A stretch of DNA of 64,000 nt from Endozoicomonas sp965199185. Lineage in GTDB: Bacteria > Pseudomonadota > Gammaproteobacteria > Pseudomonadales > Endozoicomonadaceae. Below are positions 30,462-39,291 of this stretch, piece by piece (the first letter of the stretch is position 1; the number at the start of each line of letters is the position of its first letter). The stretch spans positions 1 through 64,000 of the forward strand of contig CBDAQW010000032.1 in assembly GCA_965199185.1 (NCBI GenBank). Direction: 5' to 3'. The position numbers and the translations under genes are program-made. Below the pieces are notes generated by a model. The model did not search any database, was not told the origin of the DNA, and was given only the letters and a program-made list of their open reading frames with translations.

Positions 30462-30491
30462 TTGTCGGTTCATCCACCGGTGAGCCGACAA
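30462..30491. terminator. GTCGG-type hairpin after asmA
   Basis: TTGTCGGTTCA (30462-30472) pairs with TGAGCCGACAA (30481-30491) with one G-U pair. No T run follows, so this is either a REP-like hairpin or an mRNA-stabilising stem. It resembles the spacer hairpins at 5921-6031. Confidence 0.5.
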
Positions 30492-30538
30492 TCTGCTCAT
30501 AGCAGTATGCATAGACGACCACTTCACATCTGGTATTT

Positions 30539-31600
30539 ATGACAGTAACCACTATTCCTTTTTCCCAACAAGTTCTGAACTGGTTTGACCAGCATGGCCG
30601 TAAGCATCTGCCCTGGCAGCAAAACATTACGCCCTACAAAGTCTGGATCAGCGAAATCATGCTGCAACAGACGCAAGTCACCACCGTTATTCCCTACTTT
30701 GAACGATTTATGGAAAACTTTCCTGATGTTCAGTCTCTGGCTGCTGCCAGTGAAGATGAAGTACTGCACCACTGGAGCGGGCTAGGCTATTACAGTCGTG
30801 CCAGAAATCTTCATAAAGCTGCGAACATGGTATGCACAACCTTTGCTGGCGAGTTTCCAAAATCCGTCCGGGGATTAATGGAGCTACCCGGCATTGGTCG
30901 CTCAACCGCCGGAGCCATTGCATCAATCAGCATGGGCATTCGCGCCCCGATTCTAGATGGCAATGTCAAACGGGTACTGACTCGTTATCGTGCCATTACG
31001 GGATGGCCTGGTCAGACAGCAGTCGCTAATCAGCTCTGGGAGATTGCCGAACAATACACCCCTGAAGAGCGGGTTGCTGATTACACGCAGGTAATGATGG
31101 ATCTTGGTGCAATGATCTGCACCCGATCAAAACCCTCCTGTTCGCTTTGCCCTCTCAACACCAGCTGCCTTGCCCATGCTGCCGGTGAAGAAAGTCGCTT
31201 TCCTGAATCCAAACCCAAAAAAGACAAACCCGAGCGATCAGTAAGAATGTTGATGATTGTTAATCAATTTGGTGAAGTCTTGCTGGAAAAACGTCCACCG
31301 ACGGGTATCTGGGGTGGTCTCTGGAGCTTTCCGGAAATAGGTATGGAAGATAACCTGAGCGAAACCACTCAGGCTAAAACCGGCTTTGATCTGGAGCAGT
31401 TTGAAGAATGGCAAGTCTTTCGACACACCTTCAGCCATTACCATCTGGATATTACCCCGGTTAAAACTTTTACCAGCAGCCACCCTCATCAAATACAAGA
31501 TGGCGAGCACTGGCACTGGTTTCAACCAGACAAACCGACAGAGCTCGGCCTTGCTGCACCAGTCACAAAACTGATAAACAAACTCAAAAACAGTCTATAG
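30539..31600 (+). CDS. mutY: A/G-specific adenine glycosylase MutY
   Basis: MutY removes adenine mispaired with 8-oxoguanine. The 353-residue protein has the catalytic Glu in ISEIMLQQTQV, the helix-hairpin-helix MELPGIGRSTAGAIAS with the catalytic Asp in PILDGNVKRV, the 4Fe-4S ligands in the C-x6-C-x2-C-x5-C pattern (CTRSKPSCSLCPLNTSC), and a C-terminal NUDIX-like domain (about 230-350) that reads 8-oxoG. In many gammaproteobacteria mutY is followed directly by yggX; here selO lies between them. Confidence 0.97.
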   Translation: MTVTTIPFSQQVLNWFDQHGRKHLPWQQNITPYKVWISEIMLQQTQVTTVIPYFERFMENFPDVQSLAAASEDEVLHHWSGLGYYSRARNLHKAANMVCTTFAGEFPKSVRGLMELPGIGRSTAGAIASISMGIRAPILDGNVKRVLTRYRAITGWPGQTAVANQLWEIAEQYTPEERVADYTQVMMDLGAMICTRSKPSCSLCPLNTSCLAHAAGEESRFPESKPKKDKPERSVRMLMIVNQFGEVLLEKRPPTGIWGGLWSFPEIGMEDNLSETTQAKTGFDLEQFEEWQVFRHTFSHYHLDITPVKTFTSSHPHQIQDGEHWHWFQPDKPTELGLAAPVTKLINKLKNSL

Positions 31601-31649
31601 GTCGGTTTCCACCCGAAGAGCAGATACCCATAGGGCACAAGAGCCGACA
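31601..31649. repeat. GTCGG...CCGAC hairpin between mutY and selO
   Basis: GTCGG (31601-31605) pairs with CCGAC (31644-31648), with an inner ACCC/GGGC match. It begins at the base after the mutY stop. Same motif as the hairpins at 5921-6031 and 30462-30491. Confidence 0.4.
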
Positions 31650-31764
31650 ATCAGCATGAAATGCTGAAAAATGTTGAGCTTTGCGCTCTTCGAGCGCACT
31701 CTCGGCATGCCCTTTAGACATACCGACCGACTTGAACAAAAAACAACCTGGTACAACAACTCCG

Positions 31765-33225
31765 ATGAAAAGCCTGTGCGATCTAAGTTTCGATAACACC
31801 TACGCCCGGCTGCCTGAAAATTTTTATTCGATTCAGGCAGCTACGCCTTTATCCAACCCGACATTTGTCGCATTTAGCCCTTTTGCCGGAAAACTACTTG
31901 ACCTGGAAGATTCCCAGATTCTCAGGCAGCAACTCACTCAACTGTGTTCCGGTAATACTTCTCTGCCGGGTTCAGAACCTATCGCCACCGTCTACTCCGG
32001 TCATCAGTTCGGAGCTTACGTTCCGCAACTCGGCGATGGCAGAAGCTTACTTCTGGGTGAAGTTCGCAACCATCACGGGCAAAAATGGGATCTTCATTTA
32101 AAAGGCGGAGGGCAAACGCCATACTCTCGTTTTGGTGATGGTCGTGCGGTTTTGCGCTCCTGCATCAGAGAGTATCTGGCGTCCGAAGCTCTGTTTCATC
32201 TTGGCATTCCGACCACGCGGGCACTGTGCATAACCACCAGCGACACGCCTGTCTATCGTGAAAAAACGGAAGCAGGTTCAACACTGCTACGATTGGCGAA
32301 AAGCCATGTTCGTTTTGGGCACTTTGAGTATTTTTATTACACACAGCAGCATGATGATCTGAAAACACTGGCAGATTACGTAATCGAACAGAGTTATCCA
32401 CAGCTAAAGAATATGGAAAATAAATATCACCTGCTTTTTCAACAGGTGGTCGAATCTACCGCCAAACTGATTGCCCAATGGCAGGCCGTTGGTTTTGCTC
32501 ACGGCGTGATGAATACCGACAACATGAGCATTATTGGCGACACCATTGATTATGGACCCTACGGGTTTATAGATGATTTTAACTGGCACTATATCTGCAA
32601 TCATTCCGACCACCAGGGTCGCTATGCTTTCAGCCAGCAGCCCGAAATAGGTTACTGGAATTGTGGCCGACTGGCTCAGGCGCTGACACCTTTGTTTGAT
32701 AGTGCAGAACCGTTACAGGATGTGCTGGATAACTATCCACAGGCTTATTCTGACACTTACAAAAAACTGATGAACCAAAAGCTTGGTTTAACAGTTCTGG
32801 AAGAAGAAGATGAAGCTCTGCTGCAATCTCTGCTGCAACTGATGCACAACAGCCGGTGTGATTACACGCTGTTCTTTCGTACCTTGTCTGACTTCAAAAC
32901 AGGAAATAACGACGCTGAATTGCAAAAGCTGGTAAATAAGCCAGAATTATCGGAATGGTTAACTCGCTACTCCGCTCGATTAAATCGTAATCTCATTTCC
33001 GAGCGCAAGCGGCACACACAAATGAAACAGGTAAACCCTAAATTCATTCTCAGAAATTATCTGGCTCAGCAGGCCATCGATAAAGCAGAAAAGGGTGACT
33101 ACAGCGAAATAGATAAACTAATGCACATTCTTACTTCGCCTTATGATGAGCAATCTGAGCACGAAGAGTACGCCAAAGCGGCGCCCGAATGGGGCAAAAA
33201 GCTGGAAGTGAGCTGTTCGTCCTGA
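31765..33225 (+). CDS. selO: Protein adenylyltransferase SelO (YdiU/UPF0061)
   Basis: SelO is a pseudokinase-fold enzyme that transfers AMP from ATP to Ser/Thr/Tyr of target proteins and is linked to redox stress. The 486-residue protein shows the family start FDNTYARLPENFYS, the nucleotide-binding stretch QLGDGRSLLLGEV, WDLHLKGGGQTPYSRFGDGR, the catalytic/metal region HGVMNTDNMSIIGDTIDYGP and YGFIDDF. The bacterial SelO ends without selenocysteine. ATG 31765 was chosen because family homology begins there; upstream codons lack similarity. It stands between mutY and yggX. Confidence 0.95.
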   Translation: MKSLCDLSFDNTYARLPENFYSIQAATPLSNPTFVAFSPFAGKLLDLEDSQILRQQLTQLCSGNTSLPGSEPIATVYSGHQFGAYVPQLGDGRSLLLGEVRNHHGQKWDLHLKGGGQTPYSRFGDGRAVLRSCIREYLASEALFHLGIPTTRALCITTSDTPVYREKTEAGSTLLRLAKSHVRFGHFEYFYYTQQHDDLKTLADYVIEQSYPQLKNMENKYHLLFQQVVESTAKLIAQWQAVGFAHGVMNTDNMSIIGDTIDYGPYGFIDDFNWHYICNHSDHQGRYAFSQQPEIGYWNCGRLAQALTPLFDSAEPLQDVLDNYPQAYSDTYKKLMNQKLGLTVLEEEDEALLQSLLQLMHNSRCDYTLFFRTLSDFKTGNNDAELQKLVNKPELSEWLTRYSARLNRNLISERKRHTQMKQVNPKFILRNYLAQQAIDKAEKGDYSEIDKLMHILTSPYDEQSEHEEYAKAAPEWGKKLEVSCSS

Positions 33226-33276
33226 TTTGTTAAACTGCTTCACCAATCTCAATATTCAGCAGGAATCTCTCCAGCC

Positions 33277-33546
33277 ATGACTCGCACCGTCAACTGCGTA
33301 AAACTCAAAAAAGAAGCCGAAGGTCTGCTTGTGCCACCATTGCCTGGTGCTAAAGGCCAGTGGATTTTTGACAATGTCTCACAGGAAGCCTGGGCTGCCT
33401 GGCAAGATCACCAAACCCGCCTAATCAATGAAAAGCATTTGACTTTGCTTGACCCTGAAACCCGTAAATACCTCACCGAACAAATGGACAAATATTTTGC
33501 CGGTGAAGATGTCGATGCTGCCGATGGCTTTGTGCCAGAAAGCTAA
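33277..33546 (+). CDS. yggX: Probable Fe(2+)-trafficking protein YggX
   Basis: An 89-residue protein of the YggX family, which protects Fe-S clusters and limits oxidative damage. It begins MTRTVNCVKLKKEAEGL with the family Cys, and has KEAEGL, AWAAWQDHQTRLINEKHL and a C-terminal FVPE. MutY, itself an Fe-S protein, is two genes upstream, in keeping with the conserved mutY-yggX pairing. Confidence 0.96.
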   Translation: MTRTVNCVKLKKEAEGLLVPPLPGAKGQWIFDNVSQEAWAAWQDHQTRLINEKHLTLLDPETRKYLTEQMDKYFAGEDVDAADGFVPES

Positions 33547-33558
33547 TATACTCAGGCT

Positions 33559-34239
33559 ATGAAGCAACTTTTAGCCATTGCCAGCTCACTCACGTTAGTC
33601 GCCTGTCATACAAAACAGGTGGCTAATACTGACACTCAAGTTCCTTACTCTTTTTCTAAACATACGTACGAAAAGTGTGTTCAGAGTTCGACAGATGAGC
33701 CACCCCCCTCTCTTGATCACATTAAGTATACTAGTACCGATTTAAATGCCGATGGTCGTCTGGAGACATTCGTCTTAATGACAGACGCATACTATTGCGG
33801 CTCAGGTGGATGTACCGCTTTTATTTGCAGCGATACAGGCCAATCGCTCGGTCGATTTACCGTTACGGATGAGCCTATCCTACTATCAGATACAGCTTCC
33901 TATGGATGGAAAGATTTTTATGTCTGGAGTAATGGTGCACTTCGTCTAATGGCATTTGATGGCAAACAGTATCCACCTAACCCTTCTCTGGAACCAAAGT
34001 TTGACCGCAGCTCCGAAGCGAGTAAGGCAGAACAACGAATAAGAGAAACTGAACTATTCAGTCAGGATGGCTATCAGCTTGAAATGGTTAGCGATGTTCC
34101 TATATGGCAATCTGTACATCTCTATACATTCTCGTTTTTGCACTATGGTGATCCTGAGTTCAGGTACTTCATGACCGTGAACATGAAAACCGGAGCGCTC
34201 GACGTAGAGACCCGACCTATAATTCAGGAAAAAAGATAA
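33559..34239 (+). CDS. Putative lipoprotein, function unknown
   Basis: A 226-residue protein with a lipoprotein signal (MKQLLAIASSLTLVAC, lipobox LVAC at residues 13-16). The mature part contains DLNADGRLETFVL, a DxNxDG calcium-loop-like motif, and a cysteine cluster (CGSGGCTAFIC). Only 12 bp separate it from yggX, so cotranscription is likely. I do not recognise a family. Confidence 0.75.
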   Translation: MKQLLAIASSLTLVACHTKQVANTDTQVPYSFSKHTYEKCVQSSTDEPPPSLDHIKYTSTDLNADGRLETFVLMTDAYYCGSGGCTAFICSDTGQSLGRFTVTDEPILLSDTASYGWKDFYVWSNGALRLMAFDGKQYPPNPSLEPKFDRSSEASKAEQRIRETELFSQDGYQLEMVSDVPIWQSVHLYTFSFLHYGDPEFRYFMTVNMKTGALDVETRPIIQEKR

Positions 34240-34314
34240 ACCGTCGTCGTGTATTTACAGTTCCCTAAAAACTGTGCAGGTACTTGTCAAAACAATAAAT
34301 TTTCCCTCCAGCTA

Positions 34315-34343
34315 TTGACTCTGACGGGCTAAATCCGTTTAAT
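34315..34343 (+). promoter_or_regulatory. Promoter of the tRNA-Phe genes
   Basis: -35 TTGACT (34315-34320), a 17-bp spacer and -10 TTTAAT (34338-34343), followed by a GC-rich stretch (CGCCTCGC) typical of stable-RNA promoters. Confidence 0.65.
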
Positions 34344-34371
34344 ACGCCTCGCACAACGTTTTGAAGAAAGC

Positions 34372-34447
34372 GCCTGGGTAGCTCAGTTGGTAGAGCAGCG
34401 GATTGAAAATCCGCGTGTCGGTGGTTCGATTCCGCCCCTAGGCACCA
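34372..34447 (+). tRNA. tRNA-Phe (anticodon GAA), first copy
   Basis: A 76-nt cloverleaf: acceptor GCCTGGG with CCTAGGC, D arm GCTCAGTTGGTAGAGC, anticodon loop TTGAAAA with anticodon GAA, T arm GGTTCGATTCC and an encoded CCA end. Confidence 0.97.
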
Positions 34448-34469
34448 TTACTTTCTTTTAATACGTTTA

Positions 34470-34545
34470 GCCTGGGTAGCTCAGTTGGTAGAGCAGCGGA
34501 TTGAAAATCCGCGTGTCGGTGGTTCGATTCCGCCCCTAGGCACCA
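34470..34545 (+). tRNA. tRNA-Phe (anticodon GAA), second identical copy
   Basis: 76 nt identical to the copy at 34372-34447, separated from it by 22 bp; the two are surely cotranscribed. The acceptor, GAA anticodon, T arm and CCA end are all intact. Confidence 0.97.
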
Positions 34546-34559
34546 TACTTAACATCAGA

Positions 34560-34583
34560 GCCTCGCTTACGCGGGGCTTTTTT
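34560..34583 (+). terminator. Terminator of the tRNA-Phe pair
   Basis: The stem GCCTCGC (34560-34566) pairs with GCGGGGC (34571-34577) around TTAC and is followed by six T. Confidence 0.9.
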
Positions 34584-34622
34584 GTGTCTGAATGTTTGTG
34601 CTCTGTGAGCACATTGTCGCAA

Positions 34623-34856
34623 TTAACCCAGCATCGCCCTAACCTGATCTTCTGATGGAACAGAACCAGAGTGCACCAGCTGTCCATCAATACCAACCGC
34701 AGGGGTACTGACAACACCGGCTATCATGATTTTTTCCAGATCAGTTACCTTGGTTACTTTGATATCCAGATTTAACGCCCTTCCGATCTCTGCAATGCGT
34801 TCAGCAGTCACTGCGCAGTTTTTACAGCCGGAGCCATATACATTTACTTCTTTCAT
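34623..34856 (-). CDS. Small thioredoxin-like redox-active disulfide protein
   Basis: A 77-residue thioredoxin-fold protein (thioredoxin_3 type, like archaeal MTH895) with the active site YGSGCKNC (CxxC) and the cis-proline motif VVSTPAVGIDG. GAGGAA precedes the ATG. It follows the ArsP-type permease by 20 bp and the sigma factor further upstream, all on the same strand. In related clusters this protein accompanies the permease; its reductase partner is not known. Confidence 0.85.
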   Translation of the reverse strand: MKEVNVYGSGCKNCAVTAERIAEIGRALNLDIKVTKVTDLEKIMIAGVVSTPAVGIDGQLVHSGSVPSEDQVRAMLG

Positions 34857-34876
34857 TACAATTTCCTCTTCTTGAA

Positions 34877-35860
34877 TTAAATTAAATTCACAGCATTAAA
34901 GAACCAGCCCACCAGACAAAAAGCCAGTAACAGATAACCTGCGATAAAACCCAGCAACGGAACTTGCATCACCTGTTTCAACATCATGAATTCAGGCAAA
35001 CTCACGGCAACAGCACTCATACAAAAAGCCAGTGTTGTTCCCAATGGGACGCTTTTCATCAACAGGCTATTCATGATCGGGACGATGGAAGTGGCATTCA
35101 CATACATAGGAATAGCCACCAACGACGCAACTGGCACTGACCACCATTGCCCATCTCCAAGATGCTGCTGAAACCAGGCTTCAGGAATAAATCCATGAAT
35201 GAATGCACCAATACCAACACCGATAAAAACCCATTTCCAGATTCTGGTGAGTACGGTTTTAGTTTCTTCTCTGGCAAACTCATGGCGATCTTTCATGGTC
35301 ATCGTTTGTGCTTGGTATTCCACATTGGCAACCGGGCTGTCGTTGCTATATTGCTTCGCCAGGAATGGCACCAGCCAGCGCTCTGCCCGAAACCAATCAA
35401 TCAACAAACCACCAACCATACCCAGCATCAAACCAATGACGACATAAAGAACGGTGAACTTGATACCAAGAATTGAACTTAACAATACAACAGCCACTTC
35501 ATTGATCAGTGGCGACGTGAGCAGGAATGCCATGGTCACACCCAGCGGAATCCGGGCAGAAACAAAACCCATAAATAATGGAATAGAACTGCATGAACAG
35601 AAAGGCGTCACCGCGCCAAACACTGCACCAAGCACATAACCGGAAAACTGGCCTCGCCCCTGCAGATAATATCGCACCTTTTCCGGATTCAGTGTCGCCC
35701 TGACAATAGCAATGAAATAAATCAGTAGCGTCAGAAGCACCAATATCTTACTGGTGTCTTCTATAAAAAAGTGAACTCCATTTGCTAATCGGGAGTTAGG
35801 TTCAAGACTAAGTATTCCATAGGTTAGCCAGTCGGCTAATAGCGTAAACCAGTGCAACAT
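34877..35860 (-). CDS. ArsP_1/DUF318-type permease
   Basis: A 327-residue inner membrane protein with about eight hydrophobic segments and the family core GAVTPFCSCSSIPLFMGFVS, whose cysteines are implicated in organoarsenical or metalloid export in ArsP, then PLGVTMAFLLTSPLINEVA, and a second repeat half (TSIVPIMNSLLMKSVPLGTT). AGGAGA lies before the ATG. Its substrate here is not known; metalloid or thiol-conjugate export is a family-based guess. Confidence 0.85.
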   Translation of the reverse strand: MLHWFTLLADWLTYGILSLEPNSRLANGVHFFIEDTSKILVLLTLLIYFIAIVRATLNPEKVRYYLQGRGQFSGYVLGAVFGAVTPFCSCSSIPLFMGFVSARIPLGVTMAFLLTSPLINEVAVVLLSSILGIKFTVLYVVIGLMLGMVGGLLIDWFRAERWLVPFLAKQYSNDSPVANVEYQAQTMTMKDRHEFAREETKTVLTRIWKWVFIGVGIGAFIHGFIPEAWFQQHLGDGQWWSVPVASLVAIPMYVNATSIVPIMNSLLMKSVPLGTTLAFCMSAVAVSLPEFMMLKQVMQVPLLGFIAGYLLLAFCLVGWFFNAVNLI

Positions 35861-35931
35861 ATTTTATCTCCTGCCCGTTGCTTATACCTCTATCACGCAG
35901 CAGCGAGCAAAAAGATGCAGTATTTTTAAAA

Positions 35932-36456
35932 TTATTTTCTCGGGGTAAAGTTCGACACACCAGTTTCATCAAACTCTATATGGCATTTAACCACCATTTC
36001 TGAGCGAAGCTTTTTTCTTGCCCGTTGCAATCTGGACTTAGCAGCAACCAAGGTGAGCCCTACCTTTTCGGCGTACGCTTTTTGACTACCGGAATCAATA
36101 TCACAAAACTGAATAGCTTCTCTATCTTTTTCATTCAGTTCAGACATAACCCGGTTCATACATTGTTTGAGTTCAAAAATAATAGGCTGGTCAGGTGCTT
36201 CGGGTTGTTCAGGGTCTGAAAGCAGTTCTGTTTCATGGGACTGTGTTCGATAGTGGTCAATCGCCGTATTTCTGGTCATGGTCACCAGCCAGCTGCGAGC
36301 ATGTGTTAAGGAACAAAAGCGCTCTTTATTCTTCAGGGCTTTCAGGAAAACTTCCTGTAAGAGATCTTCGGCGAGACTCAGGTTTCCGGTTTTATTTTGT
36401 AGCCAGTGTTTGAGAAAACGTTCGTTCTCACTCCAGGCTTTCATCAAACAGTCCAT
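35932..36456 (-). CDS. RNA polymerase sigma-70 family factor (SigZ/ECF-like)
   Basis: A 174-residue sigma factor with region 2 (about 20-85; AEDLLQEVFLKALKN and RSWLVTMTRNTAIDHYR) and region 4 (about 110-160; REAIQFCDIDSGSQKAYAEKVGLTL with AAKSRLQRARKKLR). No anti-sigma gene is adjacent. It directly precedes the permease and disulfide-protein genes on the same strand, so it probably directs their expression; the arrangement recalls SigZ-permease-thioredoxin clusters. Confidence 0.85.
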   Translation of the reverse strand: MDCLMKAWSENERFLKHWLQNKTGNLSLAEDLLQEVFLKALKNKERFCSLTHARSWLVTMTRNTAIDHYRTQSHETELLSDPEQPEAPDQPIIFELKQCMNRVMSELNEKDREAIQFCDIDSGSQKAYAEKVGLTLVAAKSRLQRARKKLRSEMVVKCHIEFDETGVSNFTPRK

Positions 36457-36491
36457 GAAAACAACCTGTTTATTTCTTGAAATAGATAATA

Positions 36492-36525
36492 AAAACCCGA
36501 TAGTGCAAGCGCAGTATCGGGTTTT
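36492..36525 (-). terminator. Terminator of pssA
   Basis: The stem AAAACCCGATA (36492-36502) pairs with TATCGGGTTTT (36515-36525). On the minus strand a T-rich tail follows. It lies between the pssA stop and the sigma factor start. Confidence 0.85.
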
Positions 36526-36546
36526 CCATCAAATAAAGGTCTGGTT

Positions 36547-37395
36547 TTATCCTTGAACACCTTTTGCATGATTGTCTTTTATACGCCAGACCGCCATCAC
36601 TGGGCCAGAACAAGCATAGATCAGGAAGATCAGCATAAGCACCCTGGGTGGATCACTGAAGATCACAGCAAATGCCAGCACCATAGCCAGCAGAAAAACG
36701 AAATGCACACGACCTTTAAGGTCGATTTTTTTAAAGCTGTGATAACGGATATTACTGACCATTAACACACCGGACAGCCCGGTGATAATAGCACCCAACA
36801 GAGCGATAACAACCGTATCACCATCATAACCAAAATCACTCAGCGCCCAGACCATACCAATTACCAGAGCAGCAGCGGCAGGACTGGCCAAACCGATAAA
36901 GAAGCGGCTGTCAGTGACTTCTATCTGAGCATTAAAGCGAGCAAGACGCAGTGCTCCGCAAGCAGCATAGATAAAGGCAACCATCCAGCCCAGCTTGCCA
37001 AGGTCATTCAATGCCCAGCTGTAAGCCACCATTGCCGGGGCTACACCGAATGTCACCATATCGGCAAGGCTGTCATATTGCTCGCCAAACTTGCTCATAG
37101 TGTTAGTCATGCGGGCAACACGACCATCCAGTCCATCCAGAATCATAGCGACAAAGACAGCAATGCAGGCCTGAGAAAAGAAGCCGGCCTGTGCACTGAT
37201 GATGGCATAGAAACCACAAAACAGATTGCCTGTGGTAAACAGATTGGGCAGCACGTAAATCCCTTTGCGCCGGATTTTCTGACCGCCTTCCATAATTTCT
37301 TCTTCATGCTCATCAACGGGGAAAAAGCCGTCGACGGGCTCTTTATCATTCTCCGTTTTTTCCAATTTATCAGTCATTGGAGATCGACTCATCAT
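36547..37395 (-). CDS. pssA: CDP-diacylglycerol--serine O-phosphatidyltransferase
   Basis: Type II phosphatidylserine synthase, the first committed step to phosphatidylethanolamine. The 282-residue membrane protein has the CDP-alcohol phosphotransferase motif DGRVARMTN followed by GEQYDSLAD (the two halves of DGx2ARx8Gx3Dx3D), about eight hydrophobic segments, and an acidic N-terminal tail. The exact start among three nearby ATGs is uncertain. The monocistronic setting has its own terminator. Confidence 0.95.
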   Translation of the reverse strand: MMSRSPMTDKLEKTENDKEPVDGFFPVDEHEEEIMEGGQKIRRKGIYVLPNLFTTGNLFCGFYAIISAQAGFFSQACIAVFVAMILDGLDGRVARMTNTMSKFGEQYDSLADMVTFGVAPAMVAYSWALNDLGKLGWMVAFIYAACGALRLARFNAQIEVTDSRFFIGLASPAAAALVIGMVWALSDFGYDGDTVVIALLGAIITGLSGVLMVSNIRYHSFKKIDLKGRVHFVFLLAMVLAFAVIFSDPPRVLMLIFLIYACSGPVMAVWRIKDNHAKGVQG

Positions 37396-37471
37396 TTTAC
37401 AAACTGATCGATCATTTTATCATGAAAGCACTGGTACAAACACTGATACAGACGGGTGCTTGAAGAAGTAT

Positions 37472-38407
37472 TTAACGGATGCTTGCAAGCATCCAACCTT
37501 GCGTACAGCGCTGTTTGAGCTGTTTCCAGAACTGTTCGGCACCCTGATTAAGCCTGACATCATTCCGGTATAAAAGTACTTCAATTTCGCCCCAATATTC
37601 ACCATAAGCAGAATGCTCAACAAAGTTAACCAATGACCCCTGAGCCAATTCCTGCTCAATAACATAGTCCGGTAACCAGGCAACACCATCACCCCGCAGC
37701 GCCATCTCTTTTAACAGATTGGTTAATGAAGACTCCATAACCGGAACAAAATGAACAGGTTGCCTGATGCAGCGCAAAAGGCTGTTTACCCGCCGCCCCA
37801 TGTAAGAATCTCGACTGTATCTTAATACCGGAACCGGCAATTCCTGATCAATAGTAAAAAGAGGATTTCCGCATTGGTCCGGAGCACAAACCGGTCTTAA
37901 TCGAGTTTTACCCAGAGACTGACATAAAAAAGGGGGCTGCATCAGGGCTTCGATATCAAATACCAGCAGAAAGTCGCATCGACCTTCCTGAAGGGCTTCA
38001 ACCGCAAGATCAACATCAATACTTTCAACTTTGCTGTTCAGGACAGAACCATCCTTTCCCATCGCACGAAGCAGGTCAGGTAACAGCGTTACGGACAATG
38101 AATGCGCAGCAGCAAACTGCAAGGGCTGCGAGCCGAGCCAGGTTTCACCCTGTAACAGATTAAGCCCTTCTGATACTTGCTGGAGCAGATTTCTGGCGGT
38201 AGTTCTGAACAAACGACCGGCGGGTGTTAGTGTTAGTGGCGTTGTACTTCGATCAATTAGTTCGACCTGGAGAGTTCGTTCCAGAGCCTTGATACGGCGA
38301 CTGAATGCAGGTTGAGTGACATTTCGGGATTGAGCTGCCCGAGAGAAATTACGCAGCTCCGCCAAAGCCAGGAAATCTTCAAGCCATTTGGTTTCGATAT
38401 TATTCAA
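37472..38407 (-). CDS. LysR-family transcriptional regulator
   Basis: A 311-residue regulator with the LysR winged helix at 5-65 (LEDFLALAELRNFSRAAQSR, then TQPAFSRRIKALE) and a substrate-binding effector domain (about 90-300). The frame begins at TTG 38407, with GGGGAAG upstream as ribosome site; family starts lie here, so the TTG is plausible. It lies 92 bp from the racemase gene on the same strand; regulation of the racemase or the DMT exporter is possible but not shown. Confidence 0.9.
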   Translation of the reverse strand: MNNIETKWLEDFLALAELRNFSRAAQSRNVTQPAFSRRIKALERTLQVELIDRSTTPLTLTPAGRLFRTTARNLLQQVSEGLNLLQGETWLGSQPLQFAAAHSLSVTLLPDLLRAMGKDGSVLNSKVESIDVDLAVEALQEGRCDFLLVFDIEALMQPPFLCQSLGKTRLRPVCAPDQCGNPLFTIDQELPVPVLRYSRDSYMGRRVNSLLRCIRQPVHFVPVMESSLTNLLKEMALRGDGVAWLPDYVIEQELAQGSLVNFVEHSAYGEYWGEIEVLLYRNDVRLNQGAEQFWKQLKQRCTQGWMLASIR

Positions 38408-38499
38408 AACTTCCCCATAAAAATACGCCAGTTGAGAGTGTGCTTTTTACTATTTTTGGCCGGCGTACTTTAAAAAAGGAATCAGCAAGCTGATTCTTG

Positions 38500-39198
38500 T
38501 TATGCAGCCTTTGCCTGATTAAGGTAGTACCAGTTTATACAGGCTTTTGCCAACAGAGCAGTTGCATCCAGACATTGGTCTGGCTGTTGCTTTGCTACTT
38601 CAGAAAGCCCGACCGGAATTTCAGTACACCCAAGAACAACCGCCTCTGCACCCTGCTGTATCAACTGGTTAAATGCCTCTTCCATTCGCTTTCGACCATC
38701 AGCAATACGGCCTGATTTGATATCATAAATAGCTTGCATAACCGTCTCCTGACCTTTGTCACCAGGAATAAGGTATTCGCCGCCATCGGCTTCGATACGC
38801 TGCTTGTAAATGCCAGTGGCAACTGTTGCGCTGGTAGCCATCAGACCGACTCTGCTTATTTTTCTGGTACGAATGGCATCAGATACACAATCGAGGATAG
38901 AGATCATAGGCACTCTGGCTTGTTGATTCAGCCTGTTAAACCAGCAGTGTGCCGTATTACAGGGAATAACGATACAACTAGCACCACTTTGCTCAAGCTG
39001 TCGCAAACCATCAAGCAAAGCGGGAAAAGGATCTTCTCCCTGAGAGAGAATGGAAGCAGAACGATCAGGAATCTGCGGCACATTGCGCACCAGCATCGGG
39101 ATATGCTCCTGGTCACTGCGAGCCTGACTCATAGCGATTATTTTCTGCATGAAATCCACAGTTGCCAGCGGCCCCATCCCACCCAGTACACCCAACAT
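38500..39198 (-). CDS. Aspartate/glutamate racemase family protein
   Basis: A 232-residue cofactor-independent racemase with the two catalytic cysteines in PCNTAHCW and LGCTEIP and the N-terminal LGGMGPLATVDF loop. The sequence is of the aspartate racemase (RacD/YgeA) branch. Substrate not certain. GGAG precedes the ATG. Confidence 0.9.
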   Translation of the reverse strand: MLGVLGGMGPLATVDFMQKIIAMSQARSDQEHIPMLVRNVPQIPDRSASILSQGEDPFPALLDGLRQLEQSGASCIVIPCNTAHCWFNRLNQQARVPMISILDCVSDAIRTRKISRVGLMATSATVATGIYKQRIEADGGEYLIPGDKGQETVMQAIYDIKSGRIADGRKRMEEAFNQLIQQGAEAVVLGCTEIPVGLSEVAKQQPDQCLDATALLAKACINWYYLNQAKAA

Positions 39199-39291
39199 AT
39201 CCCCGACTCCATTAAAGGCTATATGGGTATGATTGTTGATAAACTTATGCTTTTGAAATGCTATTAATAACCTATTTATGCCGAAACGGCA

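Noticed and set aside
38734..39267. 177-codon frame antisense to the racemase gene
   Set aside because: It covers the racemase gene, which has clear catalytic motifs; the antisense product resembles nothing known.
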